This document shows positions 29,327-37,102 of a DNA stretch of 48,745 nt, piece after piece. A program made the translations under genes and the position numbers. The notes below the pieces were generated by a model, which worked only from the letters and a program-made list of their open reading frames with translations, did no database searches and was not told where the DNA came from. Numbering within the stretch: position 1 is the stretch's first letter; the number at the start of each line of letters is the position of its first letter. The DNA lies in the NCBI GenBank assembly GCA_029960955.1, contig JASBVS010000030.1, positions 1-48,745 of the forward strand, read 5' to 3'. The DNA comes from Bacillota bacterium. Lineage in GTDB: Bacteria; Bacillota; Sulfobacillia; JAIMAT01.

Positions 29327-30672
29327 AAGGAGGGCAGGAAGACGCTCTCCAGCCACTGGGTGTGGTAGCGCCCCGCGCGGAAGTCCGGGTGCTCCAGGAG
29401 CGCCCGGTGCATCTCCAGCGTGGTGCGCACGCCCTCCACGCGGAACTCGTCGAGGGCGCGGGCCGCCCGGGCGAGCGCCTCCTCGCGGTCGTTCCCCCAG
29501 ACGATCAGCTTGGCCAGGAGCGAGTCGTAGAAGGGCTGGACCGCGTAGCCGACGTAGGCCGCGCTGTCCACCCGCACGCCGGGTCCGCCCGGCTCGTGGT
29601 AGTCGGTGATGGCGCCGGGCGAGGGGATGAAGTTCCGGCGCGGGTCCTCCACGTTGATCCGGAACTCGATCGACCAGCCGCGAGGCCGCACGTCCGCCTG
29701 GGTGAGACCGAGCGGTTCGCCGGCCGCGGTCCGGATCTGGAGCTTGACCAGGTCGAGGCCGGTGATCCACTCGGTGGTGGGGTGCTCCACCTGGATGCGC
29801 GTGTTCATCTCGATGAAGTAGAAGTCGCCGCCGGCGTCCACCAGGAACTCGACGGTGCCGGCGGTGTGGTAGCCGATGGCGGCGGCGGCGCGGACCGCCG
29901 CCTCGCCCATGCGGCGGCGGAGGGCCGGGGTGACGATGGGGCTGGGCGCCTCCTCCACCACCTTCTGGCGCCGGCGCTGGAGCGAGGAGTCGCGCTCCCA
30001 GAGGTGGACCACGCTCCCCTGCCGGTCGCCCACCACCTGGAACTCGACGTGGCGCGGCGCCGGCAGGAAGCGTTCCAGATAGACCTCGCCGGAGCCGAAG
30101 CCCGAGACCGCCTCGCGGGAGGCGCTCTCCAGCAGCGGCTCCAGCTGGGAGGGCTCCTCCACCACCCGGATCCCGCGGCCGCCGCCGCCCGCCGACGCCT
30201 TGATCAGCAGCGGGTAGCCGATCCGCTCGGCGACGCGCCGCGCCTCCTCCAGGCTGTGGACGGGGCCGTCCGAGCCGGGGATGACGGGGACGCCCGCCTG
30301 GCGCATCCGTTCCCGCGCCTCGGCCTTGACGCCCATCGCCTCGATCGCCTCGGGCGCCGGGCCGATGAAGGCGATGCCCGCCTCCTGGACCGCCCGGGCG
30401 AAGGCCGCGTTCTCCGAGAGGAAGCCGTACCCGGGGTGGACGGCGTCCACCCCCGCCCTCCGCGCCACCTCCACCAGCCGCGGGATGTTCAGGTACGACT
30501 GGCTGGCCGGCGCGGGGCCGACGGGATAGGCCTCGTCGGCCATGCGCACGGCCAGCGAGTCGACGTCGGCCTCCGAGTAGACGGCCACCGCCTCGACGTT
30601 CATCTCGTGGCAGGCGCGGATGACGCGCACCGCGATCTCTCCGCGGTTGGCCACCAGAATCTTGTGGAACAC
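29299..30672 (-). CDS. accC: Biotin carboxylase subunit (AccC family)
   Basis: ATP-grasp enzyme of 457 residues that carboxylates biotin on a carrier protein. FHKILVANRGEIAVRVIRAC opens it; AVHPGYGFLSENAAFA, IKASAGGGGRGIRVV and EMNTRIQVEHPTTEWITGLD are the core. It ends without a biotinyl domain, unlike the second copy at 42562. GTG 30672 follows GGGAGGAGAG. No carrier gene is adjacent, so whether it belongs to acetyl-CoA carboxylase or another enzyme is open. Confidence 0.92.
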   Translation of the reverse strand: MFHKILVANRGEIAVRVIRACHEMNVEAVAVYSEADVDSLAVRMADEAYPVGPAPASQSYLNIPRLVEVARRAGVDAVHPGYGFLSENAAFARAVQEAGIAFIGPAPEAIEAMGVKAEARERMRQAGVPVIPGSDGPVHSLEEARRVAERIGYPLLIKASAGGGGRGIRVVEEPSQLEPLLESASREAVSGFGSGEVYLERFLPAPRHVEFQVVGDRQGSVVHLWERDSSLQRRRQKVVEEAPSPIVTPALRRRMGEAAVRAAAAIGYHTAGTVEFLVDAGGDFYFIEMNTRIQVEHPTTEWITGLDLVKLQIRTAAGEPLGLTQADVRPRGWSIEFRINVEDPRRNFIPSPGAITDYHEPGGPGVRVDSAAYVGYAVQPFYDSLLAKLIVWGNDREEALARAARALDEFRVEGVRTTLEMHRALLEHPDFRAGRYHTQWLESVFLPSFQRAPAVPR

Positions 30673-30791
30673 GTGCTCTCCTCCCGCGTCGTGGCCGGCT
30701 GCCGCCAGGCGGCTCCAACCCGCCACGAAGGTAGACTTCGCAGGGGGGGAGCGCAAGCCCTGCGCTAGAATAGGAGCCGAGGTGGCCTCGG

Positions 30792-31244
30792 GTGTTCGAC
30801 GTCGACGACGTTCTCCAGACGCTGGCGGCGCACGAGTTGAAGCTGACGCCCCAGCGGCGGCGGGTGGTGGAGGTCTTCTTCCGCCATCCGGGCGAACACC
30901 TGAGCGCCGACGACGTCTACGCCGAGGTGCGCCGGGAGCATCCCGACGTGGGCCTGGCCACCATCTACCGGACGCTCGATCTGCTGAGCGATCTGGGAAT
31001 CCTGGACAAGCTGGAGTTCGGCGACGGGCGCTCGCGCTACGAGCTGGACCGGGGCGAGCGGGAGCGCCATCTCCACCTGATCTGCACCCGTTGCGGCCGG
31101 GTGGAGGAGCTCCAGCCCGACGAGCTGCTCGCCCGGCTGGAGGGCGAGATCGAACGGCGGACCGGCTTCCTCGTGGTCGACCGCGAACTCAAGTTCTACG
31201 GTCTCTGCGCGGGCTGCCGGGCGGACCGGCAAGCCGGCCGCTAG
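30792..31244 (+). CDS. Fur-family metal-dependent transcriptional regulator
   Basis: Repressor of 150 residues with an N-terminal winged helix (LTPQRRRVVEVFFRHPGEHL, VGLATIYRTLDLL) and a metal-binding dimer domain. HLHLICTRCG and LCAGC give C98, C101, C139 and C142, a structural zinc site. Whether it senses iron, zinc or peroxide cannot be told. GTG 30792 follows GAGGTGG. TAGAAT at 30766-30771 may be the -10; GCGCA/TGCGC flanks it at 30751-30765. It diverges from the accC-like gene. Confidence 0.92.
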   Translation: MFDVDDVLQTLAAHELKLTPQRRRVVEVFFRHPGEHLSADDVYAEVRREHPDVGLATIYRTLDLLSDLGILDKLEFGDGRSRYELDRGERERHLHLICTRCGRVEELQPDELLARLEGEIERRTGFLVVDRELKFYGLCAGCRADRQAGR

Positions 31245-31270
31245 CTCTTTCACGGTTCGAAGGACGAGGA

Positions 31271-31501
31271 GATCCGGGTGCCCTCGCGGCGAGCCCCGAG
31301 GGAGAATAGGGAAGTCCGGTGAGCCCGGCAGGGCGCCATCGCCGTCACCGGCGGCGCAGGCGGCCCGGGGCGAGTCCGGCGCGGAACCGCCACTGTGACC
31401 GGGAGGATCCGGCGAAGACGCCACTGCGCACCGGCCGCCATCGGCCGCCGCGGGAAGGCCGCCGGATCCGAGGAACGGAAGCCAGGAGACCTGCCCGGAT
31501 C
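31271..31501 (+). promoter_or_regulatory. Cobalamin (B12) riboswitch
   Basis: Closing stem P1 is perfect: GATCCGGG (31271-31278) with CCCGGATC (31494-31501). Inside are GAATAGGGAAGTCCGGTG, CCGCCACTGTGACCGGG and the B12 box GCCAGGAGACCTGCC (31481-31495), the classic class I landmarks in order. A terminator follows at 31546. Together these fill the 355-base gap between the Fur-family gene and the permease gene, and B12 is expected to switch off the transporter genes. Confidence 0.95.
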
Positions 31502-31545
31502 GACGCGGTTCCCCCGCGGTCTTCGGGGCGTGCGTGCCGTCACCC

Positions 31546-31569
31546 GACCCGGCGGGAGCCGGGTCTTTT
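31546..31569 (+). terminator. Intrinsic terminator of the cobalamin riboswitch
   Basis: GACCCGGC (31546-31553) and GCCGGGTC (31558-31565) with loop GGGA are followed by TTTT. It ends 30 bases before the permease start and is the likely OFF-state structure of the B12 switch. Confidence 0.85.
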
Positions 31570-31599
31570 CCGTACGGGCTCGCAGGAAGGAGAGCCCCC

Positions 31600-32694
31600 G
31601 TGCAACCCGCGCCTCCGCCCGTCACGCCGTCGCCGTCCGGCGAGCCCGACCGCCCGCGGCTGCCTCCCGACCCGCGCCGCCGCCGGCGGCTGCTGCTGGC
31701 GCTGGCGACGGCGCTGGCCCTGCTGCTGGCGCTCCTGGCCGGCGCCGCCACGGGTGCCGTGCCGCTCGCGCCTCTCACTCGGCTGGGGCCGACCCAGGCC
31801 GTCATCCTGCTCCAGATCCGCCTGCCGCGGGTGGTGCTGGCGGCCCTGACCGGCGCCGCGCTGGCCGTCTCCGGCACGGTGCTGCAGGCGCTCTTCCGCA
31901 ACCCGCTGGCCGACCCCTACGTGCTCGGCGTCTCCAGCGGCGCGGCGCTGGCGGCCACGCTGGTCATCGCCTTCCTGCCGGCCCTTCCCGGCCCGGCCGG
32001 CTGGAGCCTGGCCTGGTGGGCGCTGCCGGCCGCCGCCTTCGCCGGCGCGGCGGCCACGCTGGGCGCCGTGCTGGCGCTGGGCCGCCTGCTCGGCCGGCCC
32101 GGCCCGGCCACCCTCCTGCTGGCGGGCGTGGCGCTCTCCACCCTCCTCTCGGCCGGCGTCTCGCTGGTCGCCACGCTGCAGCCGAGCCGCTTGGGGCCCA
32201 TCACCTTCTGGCTCCTGGGCGGCTTCTCCGGCGCCGACTGGCGCGCGGTGGCGCTGGCCGCGCCGCCCGTGCTGCTGGGGCTGGCGCTGGTCCTGTCGCG
32301 CCACCGCGAGCTGGACGCGCTCCTGCTCGGGGAGGAGCGGGCGGGCTACCTGGGGGTGGAGGTGCCGCGCGAGCTGGGGTGGCTCCTGATCGCCACCTCG
32401 CTCCTCACCGCCGGCGCCGTGGCGCTGGCCGGCATGATCGGTTTCGTCGGCCTTCTCGTCCCGCACCTCCTGCGCCTGCTCAGCGGCTCGGGACACCGCT
32501 GGCTGCTGCCGCTGGCGGCGGGGGGCGGGGCGGCCGTGACGGTGGGCGCCGACCTCCTGGCGCGGACGGTCGTCGCGCCCGGCGAGCTCCCCGTGGGGGT
32601 GGTGACGGCGCTGGCGGGGGCGCCCTTCTTCCTGCTCATCCTGCTCCGCGTGGAAGGGAGGCGGGAGCGGTGGCCGTGGTCGACCGGCCGCTGA
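31600..32694 (+). CDS. FecCD/BtuC-family ABC transporter permease
   Basis: Membrane permease of 364 residues with an arginine/proline-rich N-terminal tail and about ten hydrophobic segments. Motifs typical of B12/iron-siderophore permeases are RLPRVVLAALTGAALAVSGT, NPLADPYVLGVSSGAALAA and GMIGFVGLLVPHLLRLLSG. The B12 riboswitch makes cobalamin or a corrinoid the likely cargo. GTG 31600 lies six bases after AAGGAGAG; an open frame from 31534 would start inside the terminator. No substrate-binding protein gene is present. Confidence 0.92.
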   Translation: MQPAPPPVTPSPSGEPDRPRLPPDPRRRRRLLLALATALALLLALLAGAATGAVPLAPLTRLGPTQAVILLQIRLPRVVLAALTGAALAVSGTVLQALFRNPLADPYVLGVSSGAALAATLVIAFLPALPGPAGWSLAWWALPAAAFAGAAATLGAVLALGRLLGRPGPATLLLAGVALSTLLSAGVSLVATLQPSRLGPITFWLLGGFSGADWRAVALAAPPVLLGLALVLSRHRELDALLLGEERAGYLGVEVPRELGWLLIATSLLTAGAVALAGMIGFVGLLVPHLLRLLSGSGHRWLLPLAAGGGAAVTVGADLLARTVVAPGELPVGVVTALAGAPFFLLILLRVEGRRERWPWSTGR

Positions 32695-33539
32695 GCGCCG
32701 GCGGTGCCGCCAGGCTGGACGCGCAGGCGCTGCAGGGCGGCTACCGGCGCCGCCTCGTGGTCCGCGGCGTCTCCCTGGAGCTGCGCGGCGGGGTGGTGAC
32801 GGGGCTGCTCGGTCCGAACGGAGCCGGCAAGAGCACGCTCATCCGCCTTCTGGCCGGTGCGCTGGCGCCGGAGGCGGGCCGGGTCCGCCTGGACGGGGCG
32901 GAGGGCGCGGCGGGCGGGGCGCGCCGGCGGGCGCGGCAGATGGCCGTCCTGCCCCAGGGCGAGCCGGAGCCGGCGGGCATGACCGTCCGCGACGTGGTGG
33001 AGCTGGGTCGCTACGCCCGCGGCGGCGGCGCCCGCGGCGACGGCGGCGGGCGCGCCGGCGAGCGGCGGGCGCTGGAGCGGGCGCTCGAGCTGACCGGCAC
33101 GCTGGAGCTGGCCGACCGGCCCTTCCTGGAGCTGAGCGGCGGCGAGCGCCAGCGCGTCCTCCTGGCCCAGGCGCTCGCCCAGGAGCCGAAGGTCCTCCTC
33201 CTGGACGAGCCGACTGCGCACCTGGACTTGCGCCACCAGGTGGAGCTGCTGGAGCTGGTCCGCCGCCAGGCGGAGGCCGGGCTGGCGGTGCTGGCCGCCC
33301 TCCATGACGTCAACCTGGCGGCGCTCTTCTGCGACCGGTTGCTGGTGCTGGCGGAAGGGCGCCTCGTCGCCCAGGGGCGGCCCGAGGAAGTGCTCCGGCC
33401 CGACCTCCTGGAGGCGGTCTACGGGACGCCCGTGATGGTGACGCGCCATCCCGCGCTGGGCGTCCCCCAGGTGCACCTGCTGCCTCCCGGGCGCCGCCTC
33501 CGGCCGGCGCCGCCCTTGTCGCCGGAGGGCGCGCCGTGA
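32670..33539 (+). CDS. ABC transporter ATPase, BtuD/FecE-like
   Basis: ATPase of 289 residues paired with the upstream permease, which it overlaps by 25 bases. Walker A GPNGAGKST is at 48-56, LSGGERQR starts at 155, DEPTAHLDLRHQ starts at 179, and ALHDVNLAALFCD holds the switch histidine. A glycine/arginine-rich insert (RGGGARGDGGG) precedes the helical domain. GTG 32670 follows GGGAGG; GTG 32676 is an alternative. Confidence 0.92.
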   Translation: MAVVDRPLSAGGAARLDAQALQGGYRRRLVVRGVSLELRGGVVTGLLGPNGAGKSTLIRLLAGALAPEAGRVRLDGAEGAAGGARRRARQMAVLPQGEPEPAGMTVRDVVELGRYARGGGARGDGGGRAGERRALERALELTGTLELADRPFLELSGGERQRVLLAQALAQEPKVLLLDEPTAHLDLRHQVELLELVRRQAEAGLAVLAALHDVNLAALFCDRLLVLAEGRLVAQGRPEEVLRPDLLEAVYGTPVMVTRHPALGVPQVHLLPPGRRLRPAPPLSPEGAP

Positions 33540-33569
33540 TACGCTCGTGGCGACAAATTCACAGGCCTG

Positions 33570-33724
33570 TCTCCTTCGGGGCAAGGTGAGGGGCGAGGTC
33601 CCCAATTCCTGACCGGCGGTGATGCGAGCCGCCAAGGGCGGCTCGACGAGCCCGCGACCCGCGCGAGCGGTGGAGCCCGGTGCGATCCCGGCGCCGACGG
33701 TAGAGTCCGGATGGGAGAAGGAGC
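33570..33724 (+). promoter_or_regulatory. FMN riboswitch (RFN element)
   Basis: Closing stem CTCCTTC (33571-33577) pairs with GAAGGAG (33717-33723). Between them lie TTCGGGGCAAGGTGAG, CCTGACCGGCGGTGATG, AGCCCGCGACCC, GGTGGAGCCCGGTGCGA and GACGGTAGAGTCCGGATGGG, the RFN landmarks in order. With the terminator it fills the 331-base gap before the RibU-like gene. An AT-rich patch at 33552-33561 and TTGTCG at 33516 might belong to a promoter, but weakly. FMN should repress riboflavin uptake. Confidence 0.96.
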
Positions 33725-33802
33725 AGCGCGGTGGCAAGCGGTTCCCTCGCCGGTCGTCTGGCCGGCAGGGCCGCGGGTCTTCGCCTGCTGGTCCCATGAA
33801 AG

Positions 33803-33830
33803 AAGCCCCGGGTGAACGCCCGGGGCTTTT
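33803..33830 (+). terminator. Intrinsic terminator of the FMN riboswitch
   Basis: AAGCCCCGGG (33803-33812) and CCCGGGGCTT (33819-33828) form a 10-bp stem with a six-base loop, running into TTTT. It lies 79 bases after the RFN element and 41 before the RibU start, as expected for transcriptional control. Confidence 0.9.
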
Positions 33831-33870
33831 CGGTGGGCCCGGGAGGCGGCCTGGCGTGGAGGCGTGCGCG

Positions 33871-34497
33871 GTGAACAGTCCTGTGCGTCGGCTGGCGTTC
33901 GGTTTGACACTGGTGCAGATGGTGCGGTTGGCCGTCCTGGGCGCCATGGCCTTCGCGCTCATGTTCCTGGCGGAGGTGCCGCTTCCGCCCTTCCCGTCCT
34001 TCCTGAAGTACGACGCGGGCGACGTGCCGGCCATCTTCGCCTCGCTGGCGATGGGGCCCTGGGGCGGCGCGCTGGTGGAGCTGCTGAAGGACGGGCTCTA
34101 CCTGCTCTCCGGCAAGTCGGAGTTCGGCTGGCTGGGCGTGCTGCCCAACCTGCTGGCGGGCCTGGCGCTGGTCACGCTGACCGGCCTGACCGCGCGCCGC
34201 TTCCCCACGCGCTGGGGCGCCGCCGCCGGGATGGCCGGCGGCGCGGTGGCGATGGCGGCGCTGCTGAGCGCGCTCAACTACGCCTGGTTCCTGCCGGTCT
34301 TCTACCATCTACCTTCGGAGGCGGTGGCCCCCATGGTCGTGGGGACCATCCTGCCGTTCAACCTGGTCAAGGCGGGCATCTCCGGCGCCCTGGTCCTGCT
34401 CCTCTACCCGCGCCTGGCGCCGGTGGTGGGCGTCCCGGTGCAGGACGGCCGGGTGCTCTGGAGCGGAAGCCTGCTGGGGGTTCGTCACCCGCGCTGA
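33871..34497 (+). CDS. ribU: ECF transporter substrate component, RibU-like (riboflavin)
   Basis: Small membrane protein of 208 residues with about five or six hydrophobic segments. LAVLGAMAFALMFLAEVPLP, LKYDAGDVPAIFASLAMGPW and LVELLKDGLYLLSG match riboflavin S components, which bind the vitamin and dock to EcfA1A2T, encoded at 23604-26093. Control by the FMN riboswitch supports riboflavin as cargo. GTG 33871 lies seven bases after GGAGGC; an in-frame GTG at 33856 overlaps that site. Confidence 0.92.
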   Translation: MNSPVRRLAFGLTLVQMVRLAVLGAMAFALMFLAEVPLPPFPSFLKYDAGDVPAIFASLAMGPWGGALVELLKDGLYLLSGKSEFGWLGVLPNLLAGLALVTLTGLTARRFPTRWGAAAGMAGGAVAMAALLSALNYAWFLPVFYHLPSEAVAPMVVGTILPFNLVKAGISGALVLLLYPRLAPVVGVPVQDGRVLWSGSLLGVRHPR

Positions 34498-34548
34498 CCG
34501 GGGTGGAGCGGCGGCCGGTCGCATACTCCTCCCCGCGGGGGGATGCGC

Positions 34549-34845
34549 GTGGGATGGGCGGGGGGCGTCGACTGGCGCCTCTTCCTGACGGCCTTCGGGA
34601 TCGTCTTCCTGGCGGAGCTGGGGGACAAGACCCAGCTGAGCGTCCTGCTCCTCTCCGCGCAGAGCGGCTCGCCGCTGGCGGTCTTCCTGGGCGCGGCCGC
34701 GGCGCTGGTGCTGGACGCGGCGGCGGGCGCGGCCGCAGGGGGGCTCCTGGGCCGGGCGGTGCCCGGCCGCCTCTTGCAGCTGGGCGCCGGCACCGCCTTC
34801 CTCATCCTCGGCGGCTGGCTCGTGGCGACGGGCCTGGGCCGCTGA
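34549..34845 (+). CDS. UPF0016/GDT1-family membrane protein, single module
   Basis: Protein of 98 residues with about three hydrophobic segments and the family signature FLAELGDKTQLSVLLLSAQ. UPF0016 proteins export Mn2+ or exchange Ca2+/Mn2+, and most contain two such modules with two ExGD(K/R)TQ motifs. Only one module is here, so it would need to pair with itself or with a partner gene elsewhere. GTG 34549 is six bases after the G run; ATG 34543 abuts it. No yybP-ykoY riboswitch was recognised upstream. Confidence 0.8.
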   Translation: MGWAGGVDWRLFLTAFGIVFLAELGDKTQLSVLLLSAQSGSPLAVFLGAAAALVLDAAAGAAAGGLLGRAVPGRLLQLGAGTAFLILGGWLVATGLGR

Positions 34846-34877
34846 GGGGCGCGGTCGAGAGGAGGCCTTCGGCGCGG

Positions 34878-36167
34878 GTGACGACGTTGCGCGAGATCCT
34901 TCCCGGCCTGGGCGAGCGGACGCTGGTGATGGGCGTGCTCAACGCCACGCCCGACTCCTTCGCCGACGGGCCCGAGCGCGGCCGCTGGCTCGACCCGGGA
35001 CGGGCGGCGGAGCGGGCCCGCGCGATGGTGGCCGAGGGGGCCGACCTGATCGACCTGGGCGCCGAGTCGACGCGGCCGGGCGCCACGCCGGTGCCGGAAG
35101 AGGAGGAGCTCGGCCGCCTCCTGCCCGTGCTGCGCGCCCTCCTCGACGCCCGCCTGGGCGTGCCGGTCTCCGTCGACACGTACAAGGCGCGGGTGGCCGA
35201 GGCGGCGGTGGCGGCGGGCGCGGCCCTGGTCAACGACGTGGGCGGCCTGAGCCGCGACCCGGCCATGGCGGCCACGCTGGCCCGGCTGCGCGTGCCCGTC
35301 GTCCTGGTCCACGGCGGCGGGCGCGGCGGCCGCCCGCCCGGGGTACCGCCGCTCTCCGCCGCAGAGGCGGACGGCTACGTCCGGCGGTTGCGCCGGGAGC
35401 TGGGCGAGCTCCTGGAGCGGGCGCTGGCCGCCGGCATCGAGCGCGGGGCGATCCTTCTCGACCCGGGCGTCGGCTTCGGCAAGGGGGTGGAGGAGGACCT
35501 GGTCCTGCTGGCGCGTCTGCAGGAAGTGATGCCGCCGGGCGTCCCCTTCCTGGTCGGCGCCTCGCGCAAGGGCGTGGCCGGCCGCCTGCTCGGCCAGCCT
35601 CCGGAGGAGCGGCTGGAAGGCTCGCTCGCCCTGGCCGTCCTGGCCGCGCGCGCCGGGGCGGCCGTGGTCCGCGTCCACGACGTCGCTGCGACGCTGAAGG
35701 CCGTGCGCGTCGCCGACGCGGTCCGCGCGGCGGCGGGGCGCGGGGCCGAAGGCCGGGAGAGCGGGGTCGAGGGGGCGGGCGCCGCCGCGCCCCGGGCGGC
35801 GGGGGCGGTCGCCCTGGAGCTGCGCGGGCTCCTCTTCTACGGCCGCCACGGGGCGCGCGCCTACGAGCGCGAGGGACTGCACCCCTTCCGCGTCGACGTC
35901 CTGCTGGAGCTGGAGCCGGGCCGGCCGGCGGACGACCGGCTGGCCGACTCGCTCGACTACGGGGCGGTGGCGCGCCTGGTGCGGAGCGTGGTCGAAGGCG
36001 AGCCGGTCAACCTGATCGAGTCGCTGGCCGCGCGCATCGGGCGGACGATCCTGGAGCGCTTCTCCGCCTTCCCCGTCCGCGGCCTGGAGGTGCGGGTGCA
36101 CAAGCCGGAGGCGCCGCTCCACCACCCCTTCGAGGACGTGGCCGCCCGCTGGCGCTGGCCGGTCTGA
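34878..36167 (+). CDS. folP: Dihydropteroate synthase fused to dihydroneopterin aldolase
   Basis: One frame of 429 residues carries two folate enzymes. Residues 1 to about 283 are FolP: VMGVLNATPDSFADG, IDLGAESTRPGATPV, VSVDTYKARVAEAAV, ILLDPGVGFGKG and FLVGASRKGVAGR. The loop usually reading MHxRGxPxTMQ is changed to LVHGGGRGGRPPG. After an alanine/glycine-rich linker, residues 312-429 are FolB: LRGLLFYGRHGARAYERE, NLIESLA and VHKPEAPLHHPF with the catalytic lysine. GTG 34878 has GGAGG 12 bases upstream, rather far. folK follows 19 bases later. Confidence 0.92.
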   Translation: MTTLREILPGLGERTLVMGVLNATPDSFADGPERGRWLDPGRAAERARAMVAEGADLIDLGAESTRPGATPVPEEEELGRLLPVLRALLDARLGVPVSVDTYKARVAEAAVAAGAALVNDVGGLSRDPAMAATLARLRVPVVLVHGGGRGGRPPGVPPLSAAEADGYVRRLRRELGELLERALAAGIERGAILLDPGVGFGKGVEEDLVLLARLQEVMPPGVPFLVGASRKGVAGRLLGQPPEERLEGSLALAVLAARAGAAVVRVHDVAATLKAVRVADAVRAAAGRGAEGRESGVEGAGAAAPRAAGAVALELRGLLFYGRHGARAYEREGLHPFRVDVLLELEPGRPADDRLADSLDYGAVARLVRSVVEGEPVNLIESLAARIGRTILERFSAFPVRGLEVRVHKPEAPLHHPFEDVAARWRWPV

Positions 36168-36186
36168 GCGGGGAGGCGGGCACGAG

Positions 36187-36783
36187 GTGGAGCCGGGGGC
36201 CAGCGGGAACGGGGAGCGGGCGGCGCAGGGGCGCTCCGGCGGATGGCGGCGGGGCTTCCTGGGGCTCGGCGCCAACCTGGGCGACCGCGAGGCGCAGCTG
36301 CGCGCCGCGCTCGACCTCCTGGCCGGGGACGACCTGCGGATCGAGGGCGTGGCCGGGCTCTGGGAGACGGAGCCGGTGGGGCTGCGCGAGCAGCCCTGGT
36401 TCCTCAACACGGTGGCCGAGGTGGCGACGCGGCTGGAGCCGGAGGCGCTGCTCCGCCGGGCGCTGGCCGTGGAGCGGGCGCTGGGCCGGGTGCGGACGGT
36501 GCGCTGGGGCCCGCGCACCATCGACGTCGACCTTCTCTGGCTGGAGGGCGTCGTGCGCTCCGGCGCGGAGCTGACGCTTCCCCACCCGCGCATGGCGGAG
36601 CGCGCCTTCGTGCTGGCGCCCCTGGCGGAGCTGGCGCCCGGCCTCCGCCTGCCGGGAGGAAGGACCGCCCGCGAGGGCGCGGAGGCGCTCCGCGCCGCGC
36701 CCGGCGCGCCGGTGGTGCGGCGGCTGCGGCCGCCCGGCTGGTACCCCGGGAACGTTGTGAGGCCCGCGCCGCCGGCGCTATAA
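36187..36783 (+). CDS. folK: 6-hydroxymethyl-7,8-dihydropterin pyrophosphokinase
   Basis: Activates the pterin that FolP condenses with p-aminobenzoate; 198 residues. FLGLGANLGDREAQLRAAL, ETEPVGLREQPWFLNTV and GPRTIDVDLLWLEG followed by LPHPRMAERAFVL are the family core. About 20 residues precede the core and about 35 follow it. With the upstream fusion it gives three consecutive folate steps. GTG 36187 follows GGGGAGG. Its stop codon lies inside the -10 box of the tRNA promoter. Confidence 0.94.
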   Translation: MEPGASGNGERAAQGRSGGWRRGFLGLGANLGDREAQLRAALDLLAGDDLRIEGVAGLWETEPVGLREQPWFLNTVAEVATRLEPEALLRRALAVERALGRVRTVRWGPRTIDVDLLWLEGVVRSGAELTLPHPRMAERAFVLAPLAELAPGLRLPGGRTAREGAEALRAAPGAPVVRRLRPPGWYPGNVVRPAPPAL

Positions 36784-36784
36784 T
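36755..36784 (+). promoter_or_regulatory. Promoter of tRNA-Arg
   Basis: TTGTGA (36755-36760), 18 bases, then a perfect TATAAT (36779-36784). The tRNA begins 12 bases after the -10. The whole promoter lies within the last ten codons of folK and its stop codon TAA. Confidence 0.8.
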
Positions 36785-36796
36785 TCGGTTGTCGAC

Positions 36797-36871
36797 GCGC
36801 CTATAGCTCAGGGGATAGAGCACCGGCCTCCGGAGCCGGGTGCGGAGGTTCGAATCCTCCTAGGCGCACCA
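36797..36871 (+). tRNA. tRNA-Arg (anticodon CCG)
   Basis: A full cloverleaf of 75 bases: acceptor GCGCCTA/TAGGCGC, D arm GCTC/GAGC, anticodon stem CCGGC/GCCGG with loop CTCCGGA, T arm GGAGG-TTCGAAT-CCTCC, discriminator A and an encoded CCA (36869-36871). Anticodon CCG at 36830-36832 reads CGG, an arginine codon used often in this GC-rich genome. Confidence 0.97.
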
Positions 36872-36924
36872 CCTTTCCCGGTCCTCTTCCCGGCGCGGTT
36901 TCAGGTTCTCACGGCTGGCGGTGA

Positions 36925-36954
36925 GCGGGCGGCGACCCCGGGGTCGCCGCCCGC
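36925..36954. terminator. Perfect 15-bp palindrome after tRNA-Arg
   Basis: GCGGGCGGCGACCCC (36925-36939) is followed without spacer by its exact reverse complement (36940-36954). It lies 53 bases after the tRNA. There is no T run, so it could be a terminator of the GC-rich type, a processing signal or a protein site. The rest of the 231-base stretch up to the oxidoreductase gene shows no gene. Confidence 0.55.
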
Positions 36955-37102
36955 GTCGCATAGCTTCCCCCTTCGCGAGAAAGAATCAAGTCGGTCTCCG
37001 CCCGTGCGGCCTCGCGGGCCAGGCTCGGCCTGGCGCGGCCTCTCCGCAGCCGGCGGGCGTCGGAAGGAGGGATGCGCCACGGCCGCCTCCGAGAGTGACG
37101 GC

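Noticed and set aside
34498-34548. yybP-ykoY manganese riboswitch before the UPF0016 gene
   Set aside because: The 51-base gap is too short and shows no such motif.
37004-37102. GTG 37004 as start of the oxidoreductase alpha gene
   Set aside because: No ribosome site before it, and the 33-residue extension has no family counterpart.
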